Assembly: GCA_904373265.1 (NCBI GenBank)
Contig: CAJFEE010000015.1
Span: forward strand, 1-64,000
DNA: 64,000 nt
Source: Candidatus Harrysmithiimonas galli
GTDB lineage: Bacteria; Bacillota; Bacilli; CAJFEE01
Direction: 5' to 3'
Shown piece after piece: positions 1 to 9,434 of this stretch (positions within the stretch are counted from its first letter, which is position 1; every line of letters begins with the position of its first letter). Under the pieces are notes generated by a model that ran no database searches, was not told the origin of the DNA, and saw only the letters and a list, made by a program, of their open reading frames with translations. Made by a program: the position numbers and the translations under genes.

Positions 1-102
1 CGTAATCGTAAACTAGCAAAAAGTATTTCTGACGTATCATGGTCTAGTTTCGTTACCAAATTACAGTACAAAGCTGACTGGTATGGACGTGAAATCATCT
101 AG
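1..102 (+). pseudogene. TnpB (IS200/IS605 OrfB) fragment, C-terminal part, truncated
   Basis: Frame 1 is open from the window edge to a TAG at 100-102. It carries the run [20 protein letters not shown], which is typical of the RuvC-II side of TnpB, the RNA-guided nuclease of IS200/IS605 elements. In intact TnpB this is followed by a cysteine zinc ribbon and a last RuvC motif. Here the frame stops right after GREII and I find no zinc-ribbon cysteines downstream. The upstream part is outside the window. Most likely a dead element end. Confidence 0.7.
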
Positions 103-299
103 GATTTTCTATCGAGCAGCCTAGTAGTGGCTTTTACTGCTGGCTCATAGTAGATTTCAAAGACGATCTTTTCATCCACATGCATGTTGAAATGTAAGTC
201 AGCCCTTTCCACCTTTTTGAGCATATCTGGTAGTTTGCTTGATGTTTGATACCTCTTTACTTCCTCATTGTTTCCTAATAAGGTAAACCGCAACCGCAT

Positions 300-695
300 C
301 CTTTTGTTTTGTTGTGATTTTTCCTGTTTTCATTGTATTTTCTATCTTTTGTATTTTGTACTTAGCTTATATCTTGTGAGTTATAGTCTACGCACCACGA
401 GTGAAAAAACAAGTGCTGTTTCAAAAATTTTCAGGCAAACTTTCTTTTGTTTGCTTTTCTGTATATAATCGGCTTATTAGATATTATATAGGAAACTCAA
501 TCTGCTAGATTATATATTTGTAAAGAAAGTAGCATAAATATAGAATATATCCTAAGTATCACATACACAAATTATGTGAGGAAAAGCAAATGGAAGAAGT
601 AATATGTTTTGGTCGTTTCTGGATAATTTCAAAGAAACCAGTAGATAAACGAAAAAGTTATCTTGTCAATATGAAATTGATTCCAATGAAAGTAG
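300..695. other. Non-coding stretch upstream of the LysR gene
   Basis: AT-rich DNA between the TnpB tail and the LysR-type regulator. No open frame resembles a family I know. The 66-codon frame on the minus strand (99-299) and a 66-codon frame on the plus strand (268-468) have no recognisable domain, and neither is preceded by a convincing ribosome site. The promoter of the LysR gene should lie in the last 150 bases. Confidence 0.5.
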
Positions 696-1616
696 GTGAT
701 TGTCATATACAACCCACAACTTGATACATTTATTACGGTGGCTGATGCGGGCAGCTTTACAAAAGCAGCTGAAGTCTTGTATATTTCTACAACAGCAGTG
801 ATCAAGCAAATAAACTTATTAGAAGAAAATCTGGAAGTAAAGTTATTTGAACGTAGTCACCGAGGGCTGGTTTTAACCAAAGCAGGAAAATCTATGTATT
901 CTGACGCAAAATATCTGATTCAATATGCAAAGGATTCCTGTGCTCGTGCCCAGAATGCTATGAAAAAAGAAGAAATGATAATTCGGATTGGAACTTCTCC
1001 TATGACTCCAGCGCAAATTTTACTGGAACTATGGCCGAAAATCCATGACTTTTGCCCCAGTATCAAATTTAAACTTGTTCCTTTTGAAAATACCCCAGAA
1101 AATGCTAGAGAAATTCTCAAAAATCTTGGACAGAACATTGATATGGTAGCTGGTATTTTTGATGAAACCCTTTTGAAATTCCGCCAATGTGATGGTTTGG
1201 AGCTTTTCAAAGAGCCAATCTGCTGCGCTGTGTCTTTGGCACACCCGTTGGTAGAGAAGGACAGATTAAAAATTGAAGATTTATATGGTCAAAAATTGAT
1301 GCTTATTCAGCGCGGTCAGATGAAACAAGTGGATATTTTGCGGGATGATCTCTGGCAGAATCATCCAGAGATTCATATTGTAGATTTTGATTTCTTTAAT
1401 ACTGAGGTTTTTAATCAATGTGAAAATGGTAATCATGTTCTTATGGCAGTTCCAAGCTGGCGGAATGTTCACCCGCTTTTGAAAATTATTCCTGTAGAAT
1501 GGGAACATACAATCCCTTTCGGTCTGCTTCATTCACACACGCCTTCTCCTGTCGTTCAATCTTGTATTGATGCGATTATAAATATTTATAATACACAAAA
1601 AAAAGATTTTTATTAA
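696..1616 (+). CDS. LysR-family transcriptional regulator
   Basis: A 306-residue regulator of usual LysR length. The N-terminal winged helix-turn-helix (about residues 8-66) has the family pattern FITVADAGSFTKAAEVLYIS followed by LLEENLEVKLFERSHRG. The rest fits the periplasmic-binding-like effector domain; its ligand cannot be told. The start is uncertain. A TAG at 693-695 closes the frame just upstream, so GTG at 696 is the first start, but relatives usually begin at the MYNPQLDTF position, which here is ATA at 708, well placed behind the AGTAGGTG at 691-698. The gene precedes an aldo/keto reductase, a common target of such regulators, but about 650 bases of decayed DNA lie between. A hairpin with a T-run follows. 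Confidence 0.85.
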   Translation: MIVIYNPQLDTFITVADAGSFTKAAEVLYISTTAVIKQINLLEENLEVKLFERSHRGLVLTKAGKSMYSDAKYLIQYAKDSCARAQNAMKKEEMIIRIGTSPMTPAQILLELWPKIHDFCPSIKFKLVPFENTPENAREILKNLGQNIDMVAGIFDETLLKFRQCDGLELFKEPICCAVSLAHPLVEKDRLKIEDLYGQKLMLIQRGQMKQVDILRDDLWQNHPEIHIVDFDFFNTEVFNQCENGNHVLMAVPSWRNVHPLLKIIPVEWEHTIPFGLLHSHTPSPVVQSCIDAIINIYNTQKKDFY

Positions 1617-1654
1617 AGCGGCTGCTCTTAACCTTCGGGTTTATACTTTATAAC

Positions 1655-1688
1655 AAATCGAGACTTCTTTGGGAGCCTCGATTTTTTT
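1655..1688 (+). terminator. Rho-independent terminator after the LysR gene
   Basis: Inverted repeat AAATCGAG (1655-1662) and CTCGATTT (1677-1684) followed by a run of T, 40 bases after the LysR stop codon. Confidence 0.7.
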
Positions 1689-1699
1689 ATAATGGGGAT

Positions 1700-2230
1700 A
1701 GCAGGAAATGAAAGGCTGAGGAAATTGATTGTGTAATTGCTCCTGGTGGTGTTGGTGTAACAATTTCCAGTCCGTCGGGACACAGAATGAAGCAGACATC
1801 AAGAAGTTGTGTCTTGGAGCAAAAATAGAAAAAGGTCTTGCCATTTATGGAAGTTCTGTGGATCAGTCCCGGTTTATTGTTGAAGCATGGGCATAATGGT
1901 GTTCGCTGAGAGGAAATTACTGAAGACTTGTTGCGAAAATTTCTATTCACATAGGATTTTGTATTGATTCATATAACTGAAATATAATAATCAAGAAATA
2001 AATTTCTTCATAGTCTTCAAGATGGAATGATTCAATAACTTTTCAGCGAAAGCAGAATCTATCCTTTTATCAAAAATAAAATCTGATCATGCCACATTGG
2101 TTGGACAAGGTAAAGTTCTTGCAGCGGTTTTTGATGAAGGAAAGTACCATTGGAGATCGCCAACTTATATTATGGTTTTGCTAGAAAAATAAAACATGGT
2201 GAGTTATGGAAGCACTTGCTTCTACTGATT
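1700..2230 (+). pseudogene. Decayed coding DNA, including a flavodoxin-like C-terminus
   Basis: Several short frames read like protein but do not connect. Bases 1787-1898 encode a stretch containing KIEKGLAIYGSSVDQ and ending VEAWA, like the C-terminal helix of small flavodoxins (NAD(P)H or flavodoxin-fold proteins linked to aldo/keto reductases). Bases about 2050-2193 encode VGQGKVLAAVFDEGKYHW followed by RSPTYIMVLLEK, which I cannot assign. No start or ribosome site is left. The pieces suggest one or two genes that once stood between the LysR regulator and the reductase. The flavodoxin assignment is tentative. Confidence 0.4.
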
Positions 2231-2273
2231 CATCAATTATAATTTCAATTAAGTTTAATAGGAGGATGTCAAC

Positions 2274-3116
2274 ATGGAATTTGTAACTTTGAACAATGGA
2301 ATTAAAATGCCAAAACTTGGTTACGGTGTATATCAGGTAGATGCAAAGGAAACAAAACGTTGTGTATTAGATGCAATTAGTGTGGGGTATCGTCATATTG
2401 ATACTGCACAGGCGTATGGTAATGAGGAAGGTGTTGGAGATGCCATTGAAAAATGTGGTGTTTTGCGCAGCGATCTTTTTATTACAACCAAGGTTTGGAT
2501 TTCCAATGCTGGATACGAGAAGGCAAAGAGATCTATTGAGGACTCTTTGAAAAAACTAAAGACGGAATACATTGACCTGCTTCTGATTCATCAGCCTTTC
2601 AATGATTACTATGGAACTTACCGCGCTATGGAGGAAGCATACAAAGCAGGTTATGTTCGAGCCATCGGTGTTTCCAACTTTTATCCTGATCGTCTGATTG
2701 ACTTGTGCCAGTTTGTAGAGATCACGCCCGCTATTAATCAGGTAGAGACTCATGTATTTCAGCAGCAAACCAAAGCTCATGAGATTATGAAAAAATACGG
2801 GGTACAGCATGAATCTTGGGGACCGTTTGCTGAAGGACGTAAAGATTTCTTCAATACCCCCATTTTAAATGAGATTGGAAAGAAATATAATAAGAGTGCT
2901 GCACAGGTGGCTTTGCGTTTCTTGCTCCAGAATGATGTGGTTGTTATTCCAAAATCTACTCATAAAGATCGCATGATTCAGAATTTTGAAGTATTCGATT
3001 TTATACTGTCTGAGGAGGATATGGCAGCAATTAAGATGCTGGATACAGGGGAAAGTTTGTTTTTTTCTCATTATGACCCAAAAACAGTCGAGTTTTTGAC
3101 CGGACTTGGCAAATAA
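2274..3116 (+). CDS. Aldo/keto reductase (2,5-diketo-gluconate reductase type)
   Basis: A cytoplasmic NADPH-dependent oxidoreductase of 280 residues that reduces aldehydes or ketones to alcohols; the physiological substrate is unknown. The TIM-barrel family signatures are clear: GYRHIDTAQAYGNE with catalytic Asp43 and Tyr48, Lys73 in ITTKVW, His106 in LLIHQP, and the C-terminal cofactor motif VVIPKSTHKDRM. AGGAGG lies seven bases before the ATG. A LysR regulator lies upstream, and downstream on the other strand is a broken MerR gene of the kind often paired with these reductases. A strong terminator follows. Confidence 0.92.
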   Translation: MEFVTLNNGIKMPKLGYGVYQVDAKETKRCVLDAISVGYRHIDTAQAYGNEEGVGDAIEKCGVLRSDLFITTKVWISNAGYEKAKRSIEDSLKKLKTEYIDLLLIHQPFNDYYGTYRAMEEAYKAGYVRAIGVSNFYPDRLIDLCQFVEITPAINQVETHVFQQQTKAHEIMKKYGVQHESWGPFAEGRKDFFNTPILNEIGKKYNKSAAQVALRFLLQNDVVVIPKSTHKDRMIQNFEVFDFILSEEDMAAIKMLDTGESLFFSHYDPKTVEFLTGLGK

Positions 3117-3198
3117 TGGCAGAAACAAACCATCAATAAACAACATTAAATATTGATATCAATGCAGTAAAGTAAGGATAATGATCTTTTTACTTGCC

Positions 3199-3239
3199 AA
3201 AATGAACCAGTCTGTTTTGTACAGATTGGTTCATTTTTG
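3199..3239 (+). terminator. Terminator after the aldo/keto reductase
   Basis: A long inverted repeat (AAATGAACCAGTCTGT pairing with ACAGATTGGTTCATTT) with a five-base loop, followed by TTTT, about 80 bases after the stop. Confidence 0.8.
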
Positions 3240-3339
3240 ATGAAGAAGGGATTTTTTATGTACCTACTATACAGATCTATTTAAAAAAATAAAAAATTTT
3301 AAAATAAATTCCTGTTTTGCATCCCCAAAAATTGTTTTG

Positions 3340-3512
3340 GTTATGTTGAGGTAGGAAGGATTGAAACAACGGATTGAGGAAATAAGGGAACTTTTGAACA
3401 AAAGATTGCAAAGTACGATGAGCAGCTTGTACGGTGGCTAATTAAGAAAATTATGATGTATAAGAAAGATACGATGGGGATGACAGTGGGCATGAGAAGG
3501 TAGTAAACAGAA
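3340..3512 (+). pseudogene. Serine recombinase C-terminal remnant (possible)
   Basis: The frame around 3395-3510 reads KIAKYDEQLVRWLIKKIMMY, matching the late C-terminal segment of large serine recombinases, which commonly reads like FDE-L-RRLIEKV-VYED. Stops interrupt it on both sides, no catalytic N-terminal domain is present, and the ending diverges. If correct, it is the tail of a lost mobile element. No other gene is seen from 3240 to 3980. Confidence 0.35.
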
Positions 3513-3984
3513 AACTTATAGGCTGGCAAGCAAGGTGCTTTTTATATTTTTGTGGCTTCCTCGAATTGTGTGATCATGTATCTGTCTAAATAAAGGAAAT
3601 AGATATGTTTTCCGCTTACGACTGAGAGAATAAAACAGCAGTGGATTCAGTTGGTTGGCGTCTGAGAGATTTGACGTATTTTCTGTCCTCTTGTATCCAT
3701 GTTGATTGTGTCGTATAGATGTTACGGATTGAAAAATACCTATATAGAAAATTTCTAATATCAGATGTTTTAGAGTGACGACAGCTTGAGATAAGACTGT
3801 ATCTGACCAAAAATTTCTATGATTTACTATACAAAGAAATATCGAGATACAAAATAAATGCGTAAAAACGTTGATATGTTGAAGAAAAAAATAAGAGTTG
3901 TGTGATTTAGGATTACATCCTGTCTTTAGAGGAGAATGTTTTTATGCATTATTTTTTCACATCAATCTTTTTTGGAAGCGTTTT

Positions 3985-4450
3985 ATCCTAGCTTTCTGTG
4001 TGCGTTGAGGTAAATGTTTCGAATCTCCTCTGGTAGTTTATTTGGAATCATATGTTTCATATGGTTTTCGCTTTCATCTTTAATTGCTTCATCGTAATAC
4101 CAGCATTTAAATTGAATCATATTTAAAACTTAATTCAATTTTTCTATCTCTTCTTCTACACATTGTTTCTGCTTAGAAATAGTTCTTTTCTAAAAAGAAA
4201 TGTAGCAGAGCCCATAGAGCACCATTTCATAAATTTTTTAATGTCTTTTATTCCCATTCCGCTCTTTTTTAAAGCATATATCACATGTAGTGTTTCGATC
4301 GTAGATGCATTGAATTTACAGATTCCAGATGATTGCGATTAATATCTGGAAAAAGTCCTTTTTTGTCATAATATCGTAAGGTGGATATGGGTAAGTTGAA
4401 CATTTTTGATATTTCACCAATGCCGTAGGTTTTTGCTTCGCCCCCATGTA
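3985..4450 (-). pseudogene. MerR-family regulator, frameshifted remnant
   Basis: On the minus strand, YGIGEISKMFNLPISTLRYY is a MerR helix-turn-helix, continuing DKKGLFPDINRN. The frame then breaks near 4335 and continues in another frame as IETLHVIYALKKSGMGIKDI (about 4240-4300), then after further stops as FKCWYYDEAIKDESE and the C-terminal LPEEIRNIYLNAHRKLG (about 3985-4120). Read together this is a whole YyaN/AdhR-type MerR protein with at least one frameshift and two stops. The expected initiator is also missing; the codon at the start of the conserved region is GCA. Such regulators often control aldo/keto reductases like the one at 2274-3116, so this is probably its lost partner. Confidence 0.7.
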
Positions 4451-4673
4451 AATGAAATATAAACGAAAAACATAATAAAATACTTGATCTAAAGTTAGGT
4501 TTAGCTATTCTACTCATAGTAGCATAAAGCGAATGCAATGGTAAAAGTTATTCAAAGATAACTTATGGTACAATTTAGGCAGAATATTATGCGCTTGAAA
4601 TAGATTTCTTTGGACAGTTTTACCAGCATATATTAAGATGAAGGTATACAGAGTAATGGAGGTCATATTTTGC

Positions 4674-5357
4674 ATGGATAAAAAATCAGGCGTTATTTCT
4701 GAAATTCTGAATGAACCCAATCAGATTGATCATTTGATGGAGAAAATGGAACCATTTCGCCGTTTAATGATGCAGTATCAATGTGCAATTCTTGAAGTGA
4801 AAACAAAGTTAGAGGTATTGAATGAAGAATTGACATTACAAAATAATATAAATCCGTTTGAATCCATTAAAACACGACTCAAAAAACCAGAAAGTATTTT
4901 AAAAAAAATGAAAAAGCAAAGATTGTCTGTGACAGTTGACAATATTGAAAAAAACTTGCATGATATTGCTGGAATTCGAGTCATTTGTTCATTTCCGGAT
5001 GATATATATACGCTGGTAGACTGTATTTCAAAACAGGATGATATTATCGTATGTGAAAAAAAGGACTATATTGCCAATCCAAAACCGAATGGATATCGCA
5101 GCTTGCATTTGATTTTGGAGGTTCCCATTTTTTTAACTGCTGAAAAGAAATATATGAAGGTTGAGGTACAGTTTCGAACCATTGCAATGGATTTTTGGGC
5201 GAGTCTAGAGCATAAAGTGAAATATAAAAAAGACATAAAAAATTCAGATGAAATATCCAAAGAATTAAAGCAATGCGCAGATATTATCAGTTTAATTGAT
5301 CAACGCATGCAGCAAATCAAGTACGAAATTACAGAGAATAACGATGTCAAGAGCTAA
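4674..5357 (+). CDS. Small alarmone synthetase, GTP pyrophosphokinase (RelQ/YjbM-like)
   Basis: A 227-residue protein that transfers pyrophosphate from ATP to GTP/GDP to make (p)ppGpp. The length suits a stand-alone synthetase with no hydrolase, TGS or ACT domain. RelA/SpoT synthetase features are visible: KTRLKKPESILKKM, DIAGIRVICSFPDD (catalytic Asp region), NPKPNGYRSLHLIL, and VEVQFRTIAMDFWASLEHK. An upstream ATG at 4638 is in frame, but GGAGG at 4658-4662 points to the ATG at 4674. The gene stands alone. Regulation is probably transcriptional, as for other small synthetases, but no site is recognised. Confidence 0.92.
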   Translation: MDKKSGVISEILNEPNQIDHLMEKMEPFRRLMMQYQCAILEVKTKLEVLNEELTLQNNINPFESIKTRLKKPESILKKMKKQRLSVTVDNIEKNLHDIAGIRVICSFPDDIYTLVDCISKQDDIIVCEKKDYIANPKPNGYRSLHLILEVPIFLTAEKKYMKVEVQFRTIAMDFWASLEHKVKYKKDIKNSDEISKELKQCADIISLIDQRMQQIKYEITENNDVKS

Positions 5358-6139
5358 AAAGTTCGATTTTAAAGTACTGTAGGCTTGATAGCATCTTCAT
5401 TTATTTTTAAAATGAGTAGGAATTTTTTCATAACCCAATACAAATGGAGGTAGAAAATGGGTTATACCGTAAACAAGAGAAGCTTTGCTGATATTTTTAA
5501 CTGATGGGTGTCAAATTCATTATGATAGTCCGTCCATTTGAAAAGATTCTGCGATGTAGATGAAAAAAGTGAAATGGAGTGACATAACTGATTTATGAAG
5601 GTAAAATGTGCAATACAATATAATTTAAGAGGATACAGTGCTAAAAAATTTTTTGTTTCTTGCTCAAAAATTGGGCAGGAAATTTGCATCAATGGTCGGA
5701 AGTTTTGAATGTATCCATTATTAAAGATGATGTAAAGATATAGGACTTGGGATATGCAGATTTGAAAATACAGTGAATTCGTCCTTTTTATTTTATCAAC
5801 TGGCTCCAAAGGATGTTGTACAGATAAAATTTTTTGGATGCTCAAAAAGCCGTCAAAGGTTGGAATGAATATTTCGTGTCTTTGACGGTCTTTTTCTGTT
5901 TTTTTGGTGATCATAAAGAGAGCACCAAAAAAACGACTTGTGTTCTCTATGTTATTATAAGAGAGTTGTTTTTATTGAGGTATGAAAAAAGTAGAGTGCT
6001 TTTTTCATGTTTTTTCTTTCTAAAACGCATATATGAATTTTCAGATTGGATTATATGGAATTCAGTATATCGTTCTTTTTGGTTTTCAATCCTTATGGTT
6101 GTTGCTTTTTGATGAATTGTTCAAAGTTTTGTATTTTAT
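5358..6139. other. Gene-free stretch between the alarmone synthetase and the isoprenoid synthase
   Basis: No recognisable gene. A 150-codon minus-strand frame (5462-5914) has no family signature, lacks a good ribosome site and overlaps a strong hairpin, so I do not call it. The stretch contains a terminator-like hairpin at 5845-5897. Confidence 0.5.
5845..5897 (+). terminator. Terminator-like hairpin
   Basis: GCCGTCAAAG (5849-5858) pairs with CTTTGACGGT across a loop of about 21 bases, with A-rich DNA before and TTTTT after. It could work on either strand. It lies about 490 bases beyond the synthetase stop, so which transcript it ends is unclear. Confidence 0.55.
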
Positions 6140-8515
6140 CTAGCTTTCTCTATGGATAATATAGTCCAGCAGGTGGTTCATAAATAAAGTTTTCCATTTT
6201 CTTTTTTGGAGTGCTTTTCGTGCAAGACAATAGTGTGTCCACATTTGTTTTTTTGCACCTTTTATACCAAGCAAAGAAACAAAGGTTGTGCGGTTATTTT
6301 CTTTGTCTTTTCCGATTGTTTTTCCAAGGTTTTCACTGCTGCCTTCCACATCGAGCAGATCATCCTTGATTTGAAAAGCAATACCAGCATGATAGGCAAA
6401 TTGTTTTAAAATTTTAATATCTGTTTGTATACCAAGTAAAATGGCAGGTGCAACTAGTGCAACTTCAAAGGCGATACCTGTTTTATAAAAGCACATCTCA
6501 TTGAGCTCATCAATGGTTAGAACTTGACTTTTAGAACGAAGATCAATGGATTGTCCACCACACATTTTTGCAGCGCTTTTTGCAGTATATTGTATGAGCT
6601 GTAAGACATTTTCCGCTTTGAAGTCCGCCAGTTTTGTTTCTTCCTCAACAGCCTTTTGCATCAGATAAATGCCTGCCAATTCGGCAGTTGCAACATCGAA
6701 GCTTTTATGTAAGGTTGGTTGTCCCCGCCGAATATCAGCTTGATCTTGTGAAGGCAAATCGTCAAAAATAAGAGAACTTGTATGCATATACTCAATGGCT
6801 TTTAAAATCGGTATAATAGATGATTCTTCCAAGCCATATTCTTCTATAGCCATCATCCATGTCAAAATAGATCGTAAACGTTTGCCTCCGCTGTGTAAGC
6901 TGTAGTTGACAGCATCAATCATTATGTCTGAACCATGTACTGTTCTTTCTTCTGGAGTAAAAAGGATCCAGTTATTGATTTGATGTTGAAGAGTTTGTAG
7001 TTGCCCAATAAATTGTTTTTCACTATTCCGCTGTTTTTTTAAAGCTTCCAGTAAAGTATCTCTAAGCAATTTATCCAAAAACTCAGTGTTTTGTGCATGG
7101 GAAACGGATAGTTGAATCATTTTATTTAACGGGGTATTTTGAATTTGGAAAATTTGCATCAATTGATGATAGGCATTGTCTCCAATTCGTTTTTTCAACC
7201 GTTGTAGACTATTTATGATTCGGCAGAAAATCATGTCGGTCACTTGGGAATCAGATTGATAGACTTTTTCTGTTAAAAAATAAATGACTGTCCAGTATAG
7301 GACAAAAGGATTCAAGAGATCCGTACGTGCTTTTTTGTACCGTTGATAATAAGTATAAGGTGTGACAGATTGGTTTTTATCGTCTTCAAATAAATCTGTA
7401 AAATCATCCGCCAGTTGATTGTAAATGCCATAATAAAAAATACGTTGTTCCGTTTCTTGTTCTTCAGGTGCTTGTGTAATGGTTCGGACAATAAGTCTGG
7501 AATAGGCAGCTTTTAAAATAATTGGGACATAAATTTCTTCAAGGCTATAGTTCGGATTCTCCAATGATTTGTTTCGGTCTTCTTCTTGTGCCCGAAAGAA
7601 AATATAAGCATAGAGCAAAAATTTCTTTTTGTTTTCTGCTGCCTGTTGTGTATGAATATATTCAAAGGCTTCTTTCAGTTCACAATAGATGTATTGCATG
7701 GTTTCATTCAAGGGTTCATCCCATTTTTCTGGTTGTGGTACATTCCCAGTTAATAAAGTTTGTCGAATAAAGTTGCTGTATCGTTTTTCGTCTTTTTCAG
7801 ATAAAATTTTGGCATCAAGAAAATCATCAATAAACGGGTAGGTTAAACCGTATGCATAGCCAATGCGAATGGCACGGTCTATTTGTTTTGCCTGCATCTT
7901 TTGATCTGTTTGTTTTTGAATTGTATGCCATTCATGCATCACAACCCCTGCAATTAATTTCATTAACTTACGTTTGGATTGCTCTATATTCATTTTTTGT
8001 GGCATATTTTTATCGACCTGTCTCAGTTTTTCCCAAAGCCAAATGAAAGTTTCTTCTACACCATAAAATTCAGCCTTTTGGTAAAGCCAATGTAAATCTA
8101 TCCATTTCGTAGTATTTTGTTTGTTTTTTGGATGAAAATATTCTTCTAAATGCTGAACCATGCTCTGAATTTGCTCTTTCGTTTGCGGATCGGTTGGATT
8201 GACACCTAAATCTCTCATATAAATATATAGCAGACTTCGATTTAAATAGCTGTTTAATTGTCCATTTGTATACAGTTGACTGAGAATTTTATAATCGTTT
8301 TTTGTATCTGCTGGATTTTTTTTCATATGGAATAAAGAAAACAGAGCACTTTTTTTATGTTTGGTCAACCATTTTCCCAATTTCTGTTCTAATTTTTGAA
8401 AGGCATGTTCTTCTTGAGATTTGTGATATAAAATCTGAAAATATCGAGCAGCCTGTTTTTGTACTTCTTGGTAATGTTCTTCGGCTGTTTGTACCGACAA
8501 AGCATTGTCACACAT
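6140..8515 (-). CDS. Large class I isoprenoid enzyme: divergent N-terminal prenyl-synthase-like half fused to a polyprenyl diphosphate synthase
   Basis: 791 residues, more than twice a normal trans-prenyltransferase. The C-terminal half (about 500-791) is a typical head-to-tail synthase, joining isopentenyl diphosphate to allylic diphosphates: GGKRLR at 543-548, first aspartate motif DDLPSQD at 585-591 with RRGQPT, and second motif KDDLLD at 717-722 with GKTIGKD. The N-terminal half matches no family I can name, but it has IDDFLD at 229-234 and ADDFTDLFEDD at 369-379, spaced about 140 residues, close to the 133 in the C-terminal half, and helical segments in similar order. I infer a diverged second isoprenoid-synthase fold. 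GGAGGA lies six bases before the ATG. The gene stands alone with no other isoprenoid gene nearby, so the product is unknown. Confidence 0.85.
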   Translation of the reverse strand: MCDNALSVQTAEEHYQEVQKQAARYFQILYHKSQEEHAFQKLEQKLGKWLTKHKKSALFSLFHMKKNPADTKNDYKILSQLYTNGQLNSYLNRSLLYIYMRDLGVNPTDPQTKEQIQSMVQHLEEYFHPKNKQNTTKWIDLHWLYQKAEFYGVEETFIWLWEKLRQVDKNMPQKMNIEQSKRKLMKLIAGVVMHEWHTIQKQTDQKMQAKQIDRAIRIGYAYGLTYPFIDDFLDAKILSEKDEKRYSNFIRQTLLTGNVPQPEKWDEPLNETMQYIYCELKEAFEYIHTQQAAENKKKFLLYAYIFFRAQEEDRNKSLENPNYSLEEIYVPIILKAAYSRLIVRTITQAPEEQETEQRIFYYGIYNQLADDFTDLFEDDKNQSVTPYTYYQRYKKARTDLLNPFVLYWTVIYFLTEKVYQSDSQVTDMIFCRIINSLQRLKKRIGDNAYHQLMQIFQIQNTPLNKMIQLSVSHAQNTEFLDKLLRDTLLEALKKQRNSEKQFIGQLQTLQHQINNWILFTPEERTVHGSDIMIDAVNYSLHSGGKRLRSILTWMMAIEEYGLEESSIIPILKAIEYMHTSSLIFDDLPSQDQADIRRGQPTLHKSFDVATAELAGIYLMQKAVEEETKLADFKAENVLQLIQYTAKSAAKMCGGQSIDLRSKSQVLTIDELNEMCFYKTGIAFEVALVAPAILLGIQTDIKILKQFAYHAGIAFQIKDDLLDVEGSSENLGKTIGKDKENNRTTFVSLLGIKGAKKQMWTHYCLARKALQKRKWKTLFMNHLLDYIIHRES

Positions 8516-9434
8516 GTAATTTCCTCCGTTGGTGTAAACCAGTTCTTATTGAGTATTGTATCGATTTTCTGATCTGGATTCAATGAAAGTTCATGAATAG
8601 GAAGCAAAATTTTTATTTGAAGTTTTAAATACGTGATTATTGGTTCTGCTAAATCATAATATGTATTTTAAGGATACTTTTCGCGTTTGATTTAGACAAG
8701 TAAAATTTGTAGGTTATTGGATCATTTGGCTGATGAAACAAGGGAGCTTGAGAAAATAGATGTTCTTTATAAAAAATTTAAATTCCAGAATAAGATATCC
8801 AACTTATAAATAAATTGTTAAGATAGTAGTGTATTTCTAGGCTTTCTCTTCAATCTATCAGAAATATGCATAAAATATAACAATATAAATCGTTGAAATG
8901 ATATGGGTATCTACCATCTTTTTAAAAAGTGATTTACAAAATAGGGATTTTTAGAAGGAAATGTTGCCATTATATCTAACTTTTGGATGGATAAAGGATT
9001 TCTTTTGTTCATTTATAGTTCGTGTTATATATTTTTCTAAATATATTTTCATTCATTTTATTTTTCTATATTTTTATCTACAATGTTTCACTTGATGGGT
9101 TTAAAACGCGTATGAAGAGGATTTGAATATGTTTTTAAATTGATTTCTGTTTTCTTCTTGTTTAAGAAGAAATTTGTTGCTTTTCATCTTGTAAATCATT
9201 CTTTGTATAATCTGATTGTAAAGAAATGATTCTATGTTGACAATGAATCATTTAATGGTACATGATCTGTTTGCAAAGATCATTGTGATAAGGCAGCAAC
9301 TTCATGATTGTGATGGTTATGATGATATGTAACCTAGAAAAATTTCATTGTTTTAAACGAATGGAAGAATAAACATTGGGGAAAGATGAAAAAGTGTTTC
9401 CGATTTGAAGAGTTAAGGAAGGATTTTTTATTAT
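8516..9434. other. AT-rich gene-free stretch
   Basis: Promoter region of the divergent isoprenoid enzyme and the DUF2238-like gene. I see no conserved frame, no riboswitch consensus and no RNA gene. The short frames present are random in composition. Confidence 0.5.

Noticed and set aside
99-299. 66-codon minus-strand frame overlapping the TnpB tail
   Set aside because: No ribosome site that convinces, no family that I recognise, and it overlaps the TnpB remnant end by only a few bases. It may be real but cannot be supported.
5462-5914. 150-codon minus-strand frame
   Set aside because: Composition is rich in Phe, Ile, Leu and Ser as expected from random AT-rich DNA; it has no motif and spans a terminator hairpin.
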